A stretch of DNA of 38,999 bases. Origin: Bacillota bacterium. GTDB taxonomy: Bacteria > Bacillota > UBA4882 > UBA8346. Made by a program: the position numbers and the translations under genes. Under the pieces are notes generated by a model. That model saw only the letters and a program-made list of their open reading frames with translations, was not told where the DNA came from and ran no database searches. How positions within the stretch are numbered: position 1 is the first letter of the stretch; each line of letters starts with the position of its first letter. This document shows positions 16,231 through 24,259 of this stretch, piece after piece. The stretch is from assembly GCA_029553165.1 (NCBI GenBank), contig JAKPCT010000219.1, positions 1 to 38,999 of the forward strand, read 5' to 3'.

Positions 16231-16932
16231 ATGTTCCCTTTATTTTATGGGTTTGATCCCACTTTTATCGTTTTGATACCGGCAATTTTATTTACTTTTT
16301 ATGCTAAATTTAAAGTGGACTCTACTTTCAATAAGTATCTCGGAGTAGAAGCATCCAGTAGAAAAACCGGAGCGCAGGTTGCCCGGGATTTGCTCGATCA
16401 AAACCATTTGTATGATGTGCCAGTCGAATTAACTCCAGGAACATTATCGGATCATTATGATCCGCGCAGGCGGGTATTAAGGCTGTCACCGGAAGTCTAT
16501 CACGGACGGTCACTGGCATCTTTAGGGGTAGCTGCCCATGAAACCGGGCATGCGGTGCAACATTCACAGGCTTACTTTCCATTAGTATTGCGCAATACGA
16601 TTGTTCCTATTGCCAATATTGGTACTAATCTTGGCTGGTATCTCTTTTTATTTGGATTAATTTTCAATTCGAATATGCTAATGATTGACTTGGGAATTCT
16701 GTTATTTAGTTTCTCGGTTTTATTTACCTTAGTGACCCTGCCGGTTGAGTTTAATGCCAGCAGCAGGGCAATGGATATGCTGGTTGCCTCCGGATATGTC
16801 GTGCAGGGGCAGGAAGAATCGGGTACCAAAAAAGTGCTTAACGCGGCAGCCTTGACTTATGTTGCCGCAGCGGCAATGGCGATCTTCCAGTTATTAAGAA
16901 TGCTTTTGATTCGAGGACGTAGAAATGATTGA
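16231..16932 (+). CDS. YugP-family membrane zinc metallopeptidase
   Basis: A 233-residue membrane protein of the zinc-dependent neutral metallopeptidase type 2 (YugP) family. A hydrophobic N-terminal helix (about 10-25) is followed by a soluble segment with the zinc motif HETGH at 103-107. Two central helices follow (about 125-173), then EFNASSRAMDML, which probably supplies the third ligand, and a C-terminal helix (about 208-227). The substrate is unknown. The start follows AAGGAGG. It overlaps rsmB by eight bases and is commonly found between fmt and rsmB in Bacillota, so it is probably co-expressed with them. Confidence 0.93.
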   Translation: MFPLFYGFDPTFIVLIPAILFTFYAKFKVDSTFNKYLGVEASSRKTGAQVARDLLDQNHLYDVPVELTPGTLSDHYDPRRRVLRLSPEVYHGRSLASLGVAAHETGHAVQHSQAYFPLVLRNTIVPIANIGTNLGWYLFLFGLIFNSNMLMIDLGILLFSFSVLFTLVTLPVEFNASSRAMDMLVASGYVVQGQEESGTKKVLNAAALTYVAAAAMAIFQLLRMLLIRGRRND

Positions 16933-18277
16933 TTTATCAGGACGACACTTGGCTTGTATCGTTTTAGACCGAGTTGAAACCGAAGATGCCTATGTAAACT
17001 TGGCATTACAGGAGACGCTTAGTAGGAATAATAAGATCGACCAACGTGAAAAAGCATTCTGTACCGAGTTGGTCTATGGGACAATGCGTCACTTGCTGAA
17101 GATTGACTATTTCTTAGGACGGCTGCTCAGCCGTCCTTTAAAGTCGTTGAAAGTGACAGTAAAAAATACCCTTCGGATTTCATTGTATCAACTGTTATAC
17201 CTTCCGGAGATTCCGGCACGGGCAGTCTGCCATAGTGCGGTTGCAATGATTAAAGGTAGTAAGTATCAAGGATTGGCGCCGTTGGTCAATGGTGTCTTAC
17301 GTTCTTTTTTAAGGGCTCAACCGCAATTACCCGACCCGGAACGGGAGTGGGTTGAATATTTAGCAATTGAGTATTCGCATCCCCAATGGTTAGTTGAAAA
17401 ATGGCTAACTGTTTTTGGAGATCAACTCACCGTAAAGATCTTAGAAGTGGACAATCAAAAGCCACCCTTGACGGTTCGAATTACTGCTTTGGAGCAAAAA
17501 GCGGTGACCGATCTGTTAACAGAGGAAGGAGTAGAGTGGGAGCCGGGGCTTTGGTTAGATGAAGCGATTAATCTGACCAAGTTACCGGGGGCGCTTGAAG
17601 ACTTGCAGGCATTTCAAGGTGGTAAAATCTTTGTCCAGGATGAGAGTTCGATGTTGGTCTCAAGATTATTGAATCCGACTCCAGGGGAGCTGATTGTCGA
17701 TCTCTGCGCCGCTCCTGGAGGGAAGAGCACTCATTTGGCAGAATTGATGCGTGATCAGGGCGTAATTTTTAGCATTGATGATCACCCGCATAAGATTGAT
17801 TTGATCACTGCTAATGCCAAACGGTTAGCTCTAAACAGTATTAAACCAACATTGGGTGATGCCAGAAATTTCACTCTGCCTGACGCCCAGTTAGCAGATG
17901 CTGTCTTGGTTGATGCTCCGTGCTCGGGTACCGGAGTTCTGAGGCGGCGAGTAGATGCCCGTTATCGTAAGAAGCTGGAAGATCTTCAAGAACTGGTTGA
18001 ACTGCAACAGAGTATCTTAAAAAATGCCGCCGGTTTAGTTAAACCAGGCGGCAGGTTGGTTTACAGTACTTGTTCGATTGAACCGGAAGAAGATGAAGAA
18101 CAGGTAAAGTGGTTTATCGAGCAGCATCCGCAATTCGAAATTGAAGCTTACCAACAATTTTTGACTCCTAAAATAAGCTCTTCCTTGCTGGATCCAAATC
18201 TTCCCTGGGTTAAAGTTATTCCTTCTTTGACTGGTGGCGATGGCTTTTTTATCTGCCGGTTTAAACGCCGCCAATAA
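16925..18277 (+). CDS. rsmB: 16S rRNA (cytosine-5) methyltransferase RsmB
   Basis: A 450-residue RNA methyltransferase modifying C967 of 16S rRNA (E. coli numbering). The N-terminal NusB-like RNA-binding domain spans about residues 1-140 (KAFCTELVYGTMRH). The C-terminal SAM-dependent domain shows DLCAAPGGKSTHLAEL (Cys261), DAPCSGTGVLRRR (Cys333) and YSTCSIEPEE (Cys383); the last two are the catalytic cysteines of the family. The last 17 bases overlap the convergent phosphoglycerate mutase gene. It closes the rightward housekeeping block. Confidence 0.95.
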   Translation: MIDLSGRHLACIVLDRVETEDAYVNLALQETLSRNNKIDQREKAFCTELVYGTMRHLLKIDYFLGRLLSRPLKSLKVTVKNTLRISLYQLLYLPEIPARAVCHSAVAMIKGSKYQGLAPLVNGVLRSFLRAQPQLPDPEREWVEYLAIEYSHPQWLVEKWLTVFGDQLTVKILEVDNQKPPLTVRITALEQKAVTDLLTEEGVEWEPGLWLDEAINLTKLPGALEDLQAFQGGKIFVQDESSMLVSRLLNPTPGELIVDLCAAPGGKSTHLAELMRDQGVIFSIDDHPHKIDLITANAKRLALNSIKPTLGDARNFTLPDAQLADAVLVDAPCSGTGVLRRRVDARYRKKLEDLQELVELQQSILKNAAGLVKPGGRLVYSTCSIEPEEDEEQVKWFIEQHPQFEIEAYQQFLTPKISSSLLDPNLPWVKVIPSLTGGDGFFICRFKRRQ

Positions 18278-19475
18278 ACCGGTCCATCAGCCGGTATCCT
18301 TGCTCGATTACCAGTCCGGTGCTGGAAGCGGAACTCTCATCGAAACCATTGAGCTTGTTTGGCTGCAGATTGGTCGAATCATAGATCAAAAAAGGTACCG
18401 GATCGGAGACGTGGGTCTTTAAAACTAACGGAGTTGGATGATCCGGCAGTAACATAATCTTAAATTCGGGATCAATCTTTGGTAACTCGCTTAATAGATA
18501 AGCAACAACATCCCGATCGATTATCTCGATCGCTTTGATTTTGGTATCAATCTCGCCACGGTGCCCGGCTTCATCAGGCGCTTCAAAATGAAGGTAAACA
18601 AAATCAGCTCCTGATTTAAAAGCCTCAATTGTTGCCTCTGCTTTTCCCTTAAAATTAGTGTGGATATTGCCGGTAGCACCGGGAACATTGATCACTCTTA
18701 ACCCCGAACAGATCCCCAGTCCTTTCAGTAAGTCGACTGCTGAAATCACTGCCCCATTGATCCGGTATTTCTGTTGAAAACTATCGATCTGTGGTTTTTT
18801 ACCTTGGCCCCAGAACCAAACGGAGGTAGCCGGCCTTAATCCTCTGGAGATTCGTTTTTGGTTTACCGGATGGTCCTTAAGGAGCTGTTGACTTTCTTTC
18901 ATCATCTTTATTAAAGTTTCAGCCCCCGGACCTTGTGGCAAAAAGTCGGTGATCGGACGATCGGAGATATCATGGGGAGGGGTTAACTTGAGGTCTAAGA
19001 AACCATTCTTCCAAACCATCAGGTGCCGATAACTGGTACCGGCATAAAACTTGATCGTTTCGGTGTTAAAATGCTCGGCAACGGTAGCGATGATGGCCGC
19101 TGCTTCTTCGGTAGTGATCTCATCGGAGCTATAGTCAATCATCATTTGTTTCTCGTAAGTTTCGTCATTGCCTAAAGTTACCAGATTGCAACGGAAGGCA
19201 ACATCATTTGGTCCCAATTCAACTCCGATACTGACCGCTTCTAAGGGCGAACGGCCGGTATAGTATTTCTCCGGATCATATCCCATCACTGCTAAATTAG
19301 CAACATCACTCCCCGGCGGTAAACCGGCAGGTACAGTCCGGACCAAGCCAACCTCACTTAATGCGGCTAGTTTGTCAATATTTGATTTAACAGCAACCTG
19401 TAATGGGGTTTTCCCATTTAATTCAGGAACCGGATAATCAGCCACTCCGTCTGCTAACAGTACTAAATATTTCAC
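18261..19475 (-). CDS. apgM: 2,3-bisphosphoglycerate-independent phosphoglycerate mutase, archaeal type
   Basis: A 404-residue enzyme of the alkaline-phosphatase superfamily interconverting 3- and 2-phosphoglycerate in glycolysis. Diagnostic segments are LADGVADYP with metal-binding Asp9, GLPPGSDVANL with the likely phosphorylated Ser56, FEAPDEAGHRG, and the C-terminal PDHPTPLVLKTHVSDPVPF that supplies metal ligands. This is the ApgM form found in archaea and many anaerobes, not GpmI or GpmA. The GTG start at 19475 follows AGGAGTG. It converges on rsmB with a 17-base overlap and no terminator between them. Confidence 0.94.
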   Translation of the reverse strand: MKYLVLLADGVADYPVPELNGKTPLQVAVKSNIDKLAALSEVGLVRTVPAGLPPGSDVANLAVMGYDPEKYYTGRSPLEAVSIGVELGPNDVAFRCNLVTLGNDETYEKQMMIDYSSDEITTEEAAAIIATVAEHFNTETIKFYAGTSYRHLMVWKNGFLDLKLTPPHDISDRPITDFLPQGPGAETLIKMMKESQQLLKDHPVNQKRISRGLRPATSVWFWGQGKKPQIDSFQQKYRINGAVISAVDLLKGLGICSGLRVINVPGATGNIHTNFKGKAEATIEAFKSGADFVYLHFEAPDEAGHRGEIDTKIKAIEIIDRDVVAYLLSELPKIDPEFKIMLLPDHPTPLVLKTHVSDPVPFLIYDSTNLQPNKLNGFDESSASSTGLVIEQGYRLMDRFIGGV

Positions 19476-19615
19476 CAGTAATCACTCCTAAACTGACTTC
19501 TGAATTCCATTCAATACCATACATGACTATTTTAAAAGCACTATTTAGAATTATATCACGGGCAAAGAGCTTCGCTCAATTAAACTTTTTGTTGCAAACT
19601 GCCGAAATTACTATT

Positions 19616-20128
19616 ATGTATAATAACAATTTGTTGTTACAGTTTAGAATATTTAATCGAAATGAAGGCTTCTCTTTGGTGGAGACTATTGTCGCTGTTA
19701 TCCTGGTCAGCTTTTTTGTAAATGGTCTGTTGTTAAGTTGGTATTTCATCGATTCACGCCAGCGCAGTGTTGAAGCTTATTGGAGTGCCAAACAGGAGTT
19801 GGAGCTGGCGATGGAGATCACCCAGCAATATCTCCGTGAAGCGGCACATCGTAATTTGATTATTTTAACCAATGAGATCCGCTTTACTGACCATAATGGT
19901 GCTAACTGGGTTTTTAACAGGACGGCTAATGGTTCTTATCGGTTAATCCGTAATGGCAAAGTTGAAAATGTAATTCTCAATCAGTGTTCTTTGGCCAGAT
20001 TTACAAAAGATGAGCAGATACTTCTGATTGAATTGGGGATAGAACCTCCGCCACAGTGGAGTGGTGATTCGAGTCACTTGCAGATTACAGGTTCAGTATA
20101 CTTGCGTAACTATGATGAATCTGATTAA
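19616..20128 (+). CDS. Minor pilin-like protein (PilW/PulJ-like)
   Basis: A 170-residue protein with a type IV prepilin N-terminus: a leader ending in Gly18, then FSLVETIVAVILVSFF with Glu at +5 of the mature protein. The globular part resembles PilW/GspJ-type minor pilins (QYLREAAHRN, then NGSYRLIRNGKVENVI). The ATG at 19616 lacks a clear ribosome site, and the in-frame extension upstream (to 19403) overlaps apgM and is unlikely. It is the first gene of the pilus operon. Minor pilins prime fibre assembly at the inner membrane. The processing peptidase is not in the window. Confidence 0.75.
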   Translation: MYNNNLLLQFRIFNRNEGFSLVETIVAVILVSFFVNGLLLSWYFIDSRQRSVEAYWSAKQELELAMEITQQYLREAAHRNLIILTNEIRFTDHNGANWVFNRTANGSYRLIRNGKVENVILNQCSLARFTKDEQILLIELGIEPPPQWSGDSSHLQITGSVYLRNYDESD

Positions 20129-20154
20129 GACCGTTAATAAAGCGAGTGTTGGCA

Positions 20155-20559
20155 ATGCAGGAAGAAGCAGGTTATGTCTTAGTTCTAACAGTTGTAATAA
20201 TTGCCGTAATTACAATGTCGATCGCCATTATGAGCCATCGGGTATTGTTTGGAGCTTCTTTGACAATGCGAAAAATAGAAACCATTCAGGCTTTACCATT
20301 AGCTGAGAGCGCTGCCTTGGAAGGATTATGGCGGCTCAACCAGCAACCGGAGTTTCGTTCCGGCGGTGAGCGTCATTGGGATGATTGTTGGTATCGCTTT
20401 TCGATTATTGATCCAACTGCTGAAACCAGCGATGATCTTGAACTGCAAATCATTGGTGAAGGTTTTGTCGAAAATCAGCACAGCGCAGTACGGTTACATG
20501 TAACCAGAACCAATTCCAATGACCAATTTGAGATCTCTTTGTGGGAAGAATACAGGTGA
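20155..20559 (+). CDS. PilX-like minor pilin/assembly protein
   Basis: A 134-residue protein with a hydrophobic N-terminus after a short acidic leader (MQEEAGYVLVLTVVI). It resembles PilX/GspK-type proteins, in which the +5 glutamate can be missing, as here. The rest (QALPLAESAALEGLWRLNQQ) matches the early helix of PilX-like proteins. The start is uncertain: ATG 20155, or GTG 20146 in the same frame. It sits between the PilW-like and PilM-PilN genes. It is identified mostly by position and N-terminus. Confidence 0.6.
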   Translation: MQEEAGYVLVLTVVIIAVITMSIAIMSHRVLFGASLTMRKIETIQALPLAESAALEGLWRLNQQPEFRSGGERHWDDCWYRFSIIDPTAETSDDLELQIIGEGFVENQHSAVRLHVTRTNSNDQFEISLWEEYR

Positions 20560-20572
20560 GTAGGAGCAATAG

Positions 20573-21958
20573 ATGAAGTCGAAAGCTACGGCCACAGTTT
20601 GTTTTGGCTTTAACGAACGAAAGATTGATTATTATCTAATCAATAGTGCAGGCACTATTTTGTCCCGCAACTCGGTTAATGTTGATTTTGAAGTTATTAA
20701 CAGTATTGGAGCGATCGCCAATCAGGAACTGATGGTCCGGTTGTTGAATGAACTTATTGCTAAATATAATCTTCCTAATAAAGTAATTGTCAGAATCAAC
20801 CTCCGTTATCTGGATCTCAAACGATTTGTTTTTCCTACGATGCCGATTAATGAATTGTCGCAGATAGTTAGAGATGAAGCGGTTCGCGAGAGTATCTTCA
20901 GTTTCTCCTATGAGCAGATTGCTTTCGCCTACCGGATAATTGGTAAAAGCAAAAATGATAGCGGAGTTGAGCAAAACGAAGTTTTGGCGGCGACTTTACC
21001 CCAGAACGTGATTGATAGCTATTGGCAGCTATTTAAAAGTGCGCGGCTCAAATTGTTGGCAATCGAACCGGTAATTGAAGGCTTGTTTAAAATCGTGCCG
21101 GAGACAATCACAACCAGAGATAAGACTGTGATAATCATAAGGTTGTCCCAAAACGAATCAGAGTTATATATCTGGTCAAATAATCAACCACAGTTTTGGA
21201 GAACGATTCAAAGCGGCAGTCTCGAGCCGTTGCGACTGCAACAAGAGATACGAACATCATTGGAGCATTTCAATCGTAAAAACTCTGATTCCCCCGAAAT
21301 TGACTGCCTCTGTTTTTTTGGAGAAGAACCTCCGTTTGAAGTTATTGATAATTTAACGCTCAAATATTTAAAGGATGAACCGCGGTTAGATCTTGCCGGA
21401 GTTAATTCAACTGAACGGTCGCAATCCAAATCAGGGATGAATTTTCTTAATTTCGAACAAAACAAGGAGCACAATAATTTTTCAATGTTATTCAATAAGC
21501 TGCATTGGTTTATCTTAGTGATGTTGATCATTGTTAATCTTTGGTTGGGATTACAGACCTGGTTGGGTTGGAATGAGCTTATAAGCATCAAGAAGCAGTA
21601 TCAAAAGAGTGAAAAAGAGTATCAACTTTCCCAAGAAAAACTGACTTCTTTGTTGAGTAAAAGTAACAGACCGTCACCGGATAATTTTGATTATCCGAAC
21701 CTTTTAGAGGCAGTTCGCACTGCTGTTCCCGAAACGATGAGGTTAGAGACTCTAACCGTGGATATGATAACCAAAAAAATCGAACTGGACGGATTCTGCC
21801 TGGAGTTGATGGCGCTGGACCACTTTGTCTATCAGCTGTCACGTAACAGTTTTATTAAAGCAATCACGTTGGTCCAGTCAAATCAGGCAATTCGTTCCGG
21901 GATAACCGTTTATATTTTTAAAATTCAAATTGATCTGGAGGTTCACAATGATTCCTGA
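20573..21958 (+). CDS. PilM-PilN fusion (GspL-like) pilus assembly protein
   Basis: A 461-residue protein joining two functions usually on separate genes. Residues 1 to about 290 form an actin-like PilM/GspL cytoplasmic domain (CFGFNERKIDYYLIN, then PNKVIVRINLRYLDLKRFVFP). A membrane helix (about 305-330, LHWFILVMLIIVNLWLGLQ) follows. A periplasmic PilN-like part then has a coiled coil and a C-terminal ferredoxin-like fold (LEAVRTAVPETMRLETLTVD). This complex links the cytoplasmic ATPase to the secretin. The start at ATG 20573 follows AGGAGC, and it overlaps pilO by 11 bases. The fusion mirrors GspL of type II secretion. Confidence 0.8.
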   Translation: MKSKATATVCFGFNERKIDYYLINSAGTILSRNSVNVDFEVINSIGAIANQELMVRLLNELIAKYNLPNKVIVRINLRYLDLKRFVFPTMPINELSQIVRDEAVRESIFSFSYEQIAFAYRIIGKSKNDSGVEQNEVLAATLPQNVIDSYWQLFKSARLKLLAIEPVIEGLFKIVPETITTRDKTVIIIRLSQNESELYIWSNNQPQFWRTIQSGSLEPLRLQQEIRTSLEHFNRKNSDSPEIDCLCFFGEEPPFEVIDNLTLKYLKDEPRLDLAGVNSTERSQSKSGMNFLNFEQNKEHNNFSMLFNKLHWFILVMLIIVNLWLGLQTWLGWNELISIKKQYQKSEKEYQLSQEKLTSLLSKSNRPSPDNFDYPNLLEAVRTAVPETMRLETLTVDMITKKIELDGFCLELMALDHFVYQLSRNSFIKAITLVQSNQAIRSGITVYIFKIQIDLEVHNDS

Positions 21959-22475
21959 TAGCAAAAGTAACAATGCGGCCTTTGCCAAAATTATCTGGGG
22001 GTTAATAATTTTAGCGGTCGGACTTATTATTCTGTCGGTCCGTTATAACATGAAATTTAATCAGGACCGCAAACTATATTATCAAAATTATGAAAAATTA
22101 AAGAAAGAGCTTATTTTAATTAACAATCAGATTGCGAATACCGGTACCAAAAAAAACAATGCCATCTCCTTTCAAAATTCAATCGAACTCTATAATTATT
22201 TTGCTAATTGTGCCCGCAGTTCGCAGGTTAACATTCTGAAGTTTGCACTGGTCAATCAGGCTGATAGCGCTTCAAAAAAAAGGTTACCGTTAGAGATGGA
22301 ATTACTGGGGGATTATCCTGATTTTATAAGTTTTTTCAAAGTACTAAATCCCGGAAACTATGATTATGCAATTGAAAGAGTTGTCTTTGCTCAGGCGTCA
22401 AATGACTTGGAATATACGACGAAAGTGTATTTAAAAGTGAATGTACCGGTAATGAAGGGGGGCAATCGACTTTGA
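21948..22475 (+). CDS. pilO: PilO-like inner-membrane alignment protein
   Basis: A 175-residue bitopic protein: a short cytoplasmic N-terminus, one membrane helix (about residues 10-28), a coiled-coil stretch (KLYYQNYEKLKKELILINNQ) and a small periplasmic domain with LELLGDYPDF-like PilO features (MELLGDYPDFISFFKVLN). The ATG at 21948 follows TGGAGG and overlaps the previous gene. PilO pairs with PilN in the periplasm. It ends in TTGA overlap with the next gene. Identification rests on the TM/coil/domain layout and position. Confidence 0.8.
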   Translation: MIPDSKSNNAAFAKIIWGLIILAVGLIILSVRYNMKFNQDRKLYYQNYEKLKKELILINNQIANTGTKKNNAISFQNSIELYNYFANCARSSQVNILKFALVNQADSASKKRLPLEMELLGDYPDFISFFKVLNPGNYDYAIERVVFAQASNDLEYTTKVYLKVNVPVMKGGNRL

Positions 22476-23032
22476 ATTTCAAAAAGATCTATTTTTTGAT
22501 AATTGTTTTAGTGGTTGCCTTATCTGTGTTAACCTGGTCAATTATCAAACGGAATCAACCCGGACAAATCACTAGTACGATCGAAACAAAGATAGATTAC
22601 TCATTACCACCTCCCCAAACTGACCGGATCGAAATTCAAACTACGATTGGTGAAGCCGGTCAATCAGATGATTTAATACAACTTTCAAAACGATCTTCCG
22701 GACGGATTGATCCTTTTAAAAAATTAGCAGTTGAATTAAGTTTGACGCTTCAATCAGTAACTAGCCAAAATGAATCAAAACCAATTTTCCCCAAGATTCC
22801 TGCAGTTCCGTTGCTTGGTAGAAATGAGCAACAGCAGTTTGGAGTGATTAAGGGTATATTCTATGGAGATCAGCCGGCGGTTTTAATTGAGACCAGAGAT
22901 GGCGCTTATCGTAAATTTAGGATTGGTGACGTTTTAACAGTTGGGACAATTGTGAATATTGACTTGGAATCAGTATCAATCAGAGATGATGATGGACGGA
23001 TAACAAAACTTAAGCTGGGAGAAGAATTATGA
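22472..23032 (+). CDS. PilP-like pilot/assembly protein
   Basis: A 186-residue protein with an N-terminal membrane anchor (about residues 7-24) rather than the lipobox of classical PilP. A long low-complexity linker follows, then a C-terminal beta domain (VPLLGRNEQQQFGVIKGIFY, ending RFRIGDVL-like and VSIRDDDGRITKLKLGEE). This is the GspC/PilP homology-region fold that contacts the secretin. The TTG start at 22472 follows AAGGGGGG and overlaps the pilO stop (TTGA). It is immediately followed by the secretin gene, overlapping it by four bases. Confidence 0.72.
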   Translation: MNFKKIYFLIIVLVVALSVLTWSIIKRNQPGQITSTIETKIDYSLPPPQTDRIEIQTTIGEAGQSDDLIQLSKRSSGRIDPFKKLAVELSLTLQSVTSQNESKPIFPKIPAVPLLGRNEQQQFGVIKGIFYGDQPAVLIETRDGAYRKFRIGDVLTVGTIVNIDLESVSIRDDDGRITKLKLGEEL

Positions 23033-24234
23033 AAAAGAAGCTTTGGATTGTAATACTACTTGGCTTAATGTTACTAAATACAGGAATGTTAAATGATCAG
23101 CGCGCGGTAATTCAAGCTGCTGATGGAAGCAGATTAATCTCGATCAACTTTTATAAAGCGGATCTGGTTGCAGTGTTACAACAGTTAGCGTTGGAATCGG
23201 GGTATAACGTGATTATTACACCGGAAGTCCGTGGTGAGATTACCGTCTGTTTTCAAAACTGTACCTTTGAAGAAGCGTTACAATCGATTATCAAGGCACA
23301 TGGGCTGGTCTCCTACCAGGAAGGGCGAAACATCTTTATCGGGTGTCCCGGTCAATTGCCGAATGATCAGAAGATTACCGGACATTTTAAATTAGACTAT
23401 GCTGATCCGAAACAGGTTGTGGAATTGATGCGGCGCGTGTTTAAAGATGCCGAAGTGTTAGCTGATGAACGAATCCGTACCGTAATCATCTATAGCACCC
23501 GAAAAGATCTGGAGCAAGCCGCGGCCTTGATTGAAACCCTTGACCGAAAGATGCAGCAACTCAACATTGAGGTCAAAGTGATTGAAGTATCAGTCTCTGC
23601 TTTGCGCCGGTTAGGAATTGAGTGGCAGATTGATAACCACAGTATGAGTTGGGGATTAACCTCTTCGGGCGCCGAATTGATCTTACAAATGATCTCCCGC
23701 GGTCATAGCTGGAGTGCGATCTTTAAATCATTGATCACTAACGGAGAGGCGCGTTTGGTCACTGCTCCGTCGGTATCAACGGTTGAAGGAAAAGAAGCTT
23801 CGATTTTAATTGGTGATAAGATTCCGGTTGAAAATCGTGATAAAGACGGGAATATCACGGTTGAGTATATTGATGTCGGAGTCAAGCTGGTATTGACTCC
23901 ATGGATGCAGCAGGACAACGAAATCAGTATTGACTTGAAAACCGAAGTGAATTCAGTCGGCGAAAAAAATGGCAATTATTTTAGAATTGGGGCGCGGGAA
24001 CTCCGTTCCAAAATTCAGACTAAAATTGGGGAGACCATCTTTTTGGGAGGCTTAATCACTCAGGAAGACCGGAAGAATCTAATGAAGGTTCCGGTTGTCG
24101 GTGAACTTCCTTTGTTTGGTAATTTATTCCGTTACAGTCAAAAAACGCAGGAGGAAACGGAGTTGATAATCACGATCACTCCACGGTGGAATAATTCAAT
24201 TAATATTACAACGGAAACAGTTACAACAAACTAA
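23029..24234 (+). CDS. pilQ: Secretin (PilQ/GspD-like)
   Basis: A 401-residue secretin, short for the family because the AMIN domains of PilQ are absent. A signal peptide is followed by an STN/N0-like domain (about 36-105, FYKADLVAVLQQLALESGY), an N1-type domain (about 115-175) and the conserved secretin core with VTAPSVSTVEGKEASILIGD and VPVVGELPLFGNLFR. Secretins form gated rings in an outer membrane, so the gene implies a diderm envelope or a monoderm system using a secretin-like ring. Its start overlaps the PilP-like stop by four bases. Confidence 0.88.
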   Translation: MKKKLWIVILLGLMLLNTGMLNDQRAVIQAADGSRLISINFYKADLVAVLQQLALESGYNVIITPEVRGEITVCFQNCTFEEALQSIIKAHGLVSYQEGRNIFIGCPGQLPNDQKITGHFKLDYADPKQVVELMRRVFKDAEVLADERIRTVIIYSTRKDLEQAAALIETLDRKMQQLNIEVKVIEVSVSALRRLGIEWQIDNHSMSWGLTSSGAELILQMISRGHSWSAIFKSLITNGEARLVTAPSVSTVEGKEASILIGDKIPVENRDKDGNITVEYIDVGVKLVLTPWMQQDNEISIDLKTEVNSVGEKNGNYFRIGARELRSKIQTKIGETIFLGGLITQEDRKNLMKVPVVGELPLFGNLFRYSQKTQEETELIITITPRWNNSINITTETVTTN

Positions 24235-24259
24235 CTAATAAATTTGAGGATGAATAATT

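Noticed and set aside
19403..19615. Upstream extension of the PilW-like gene
   Set aside because: It overlaps apgM antisense and places 71 unlikely residues before a normal prepilin leader.
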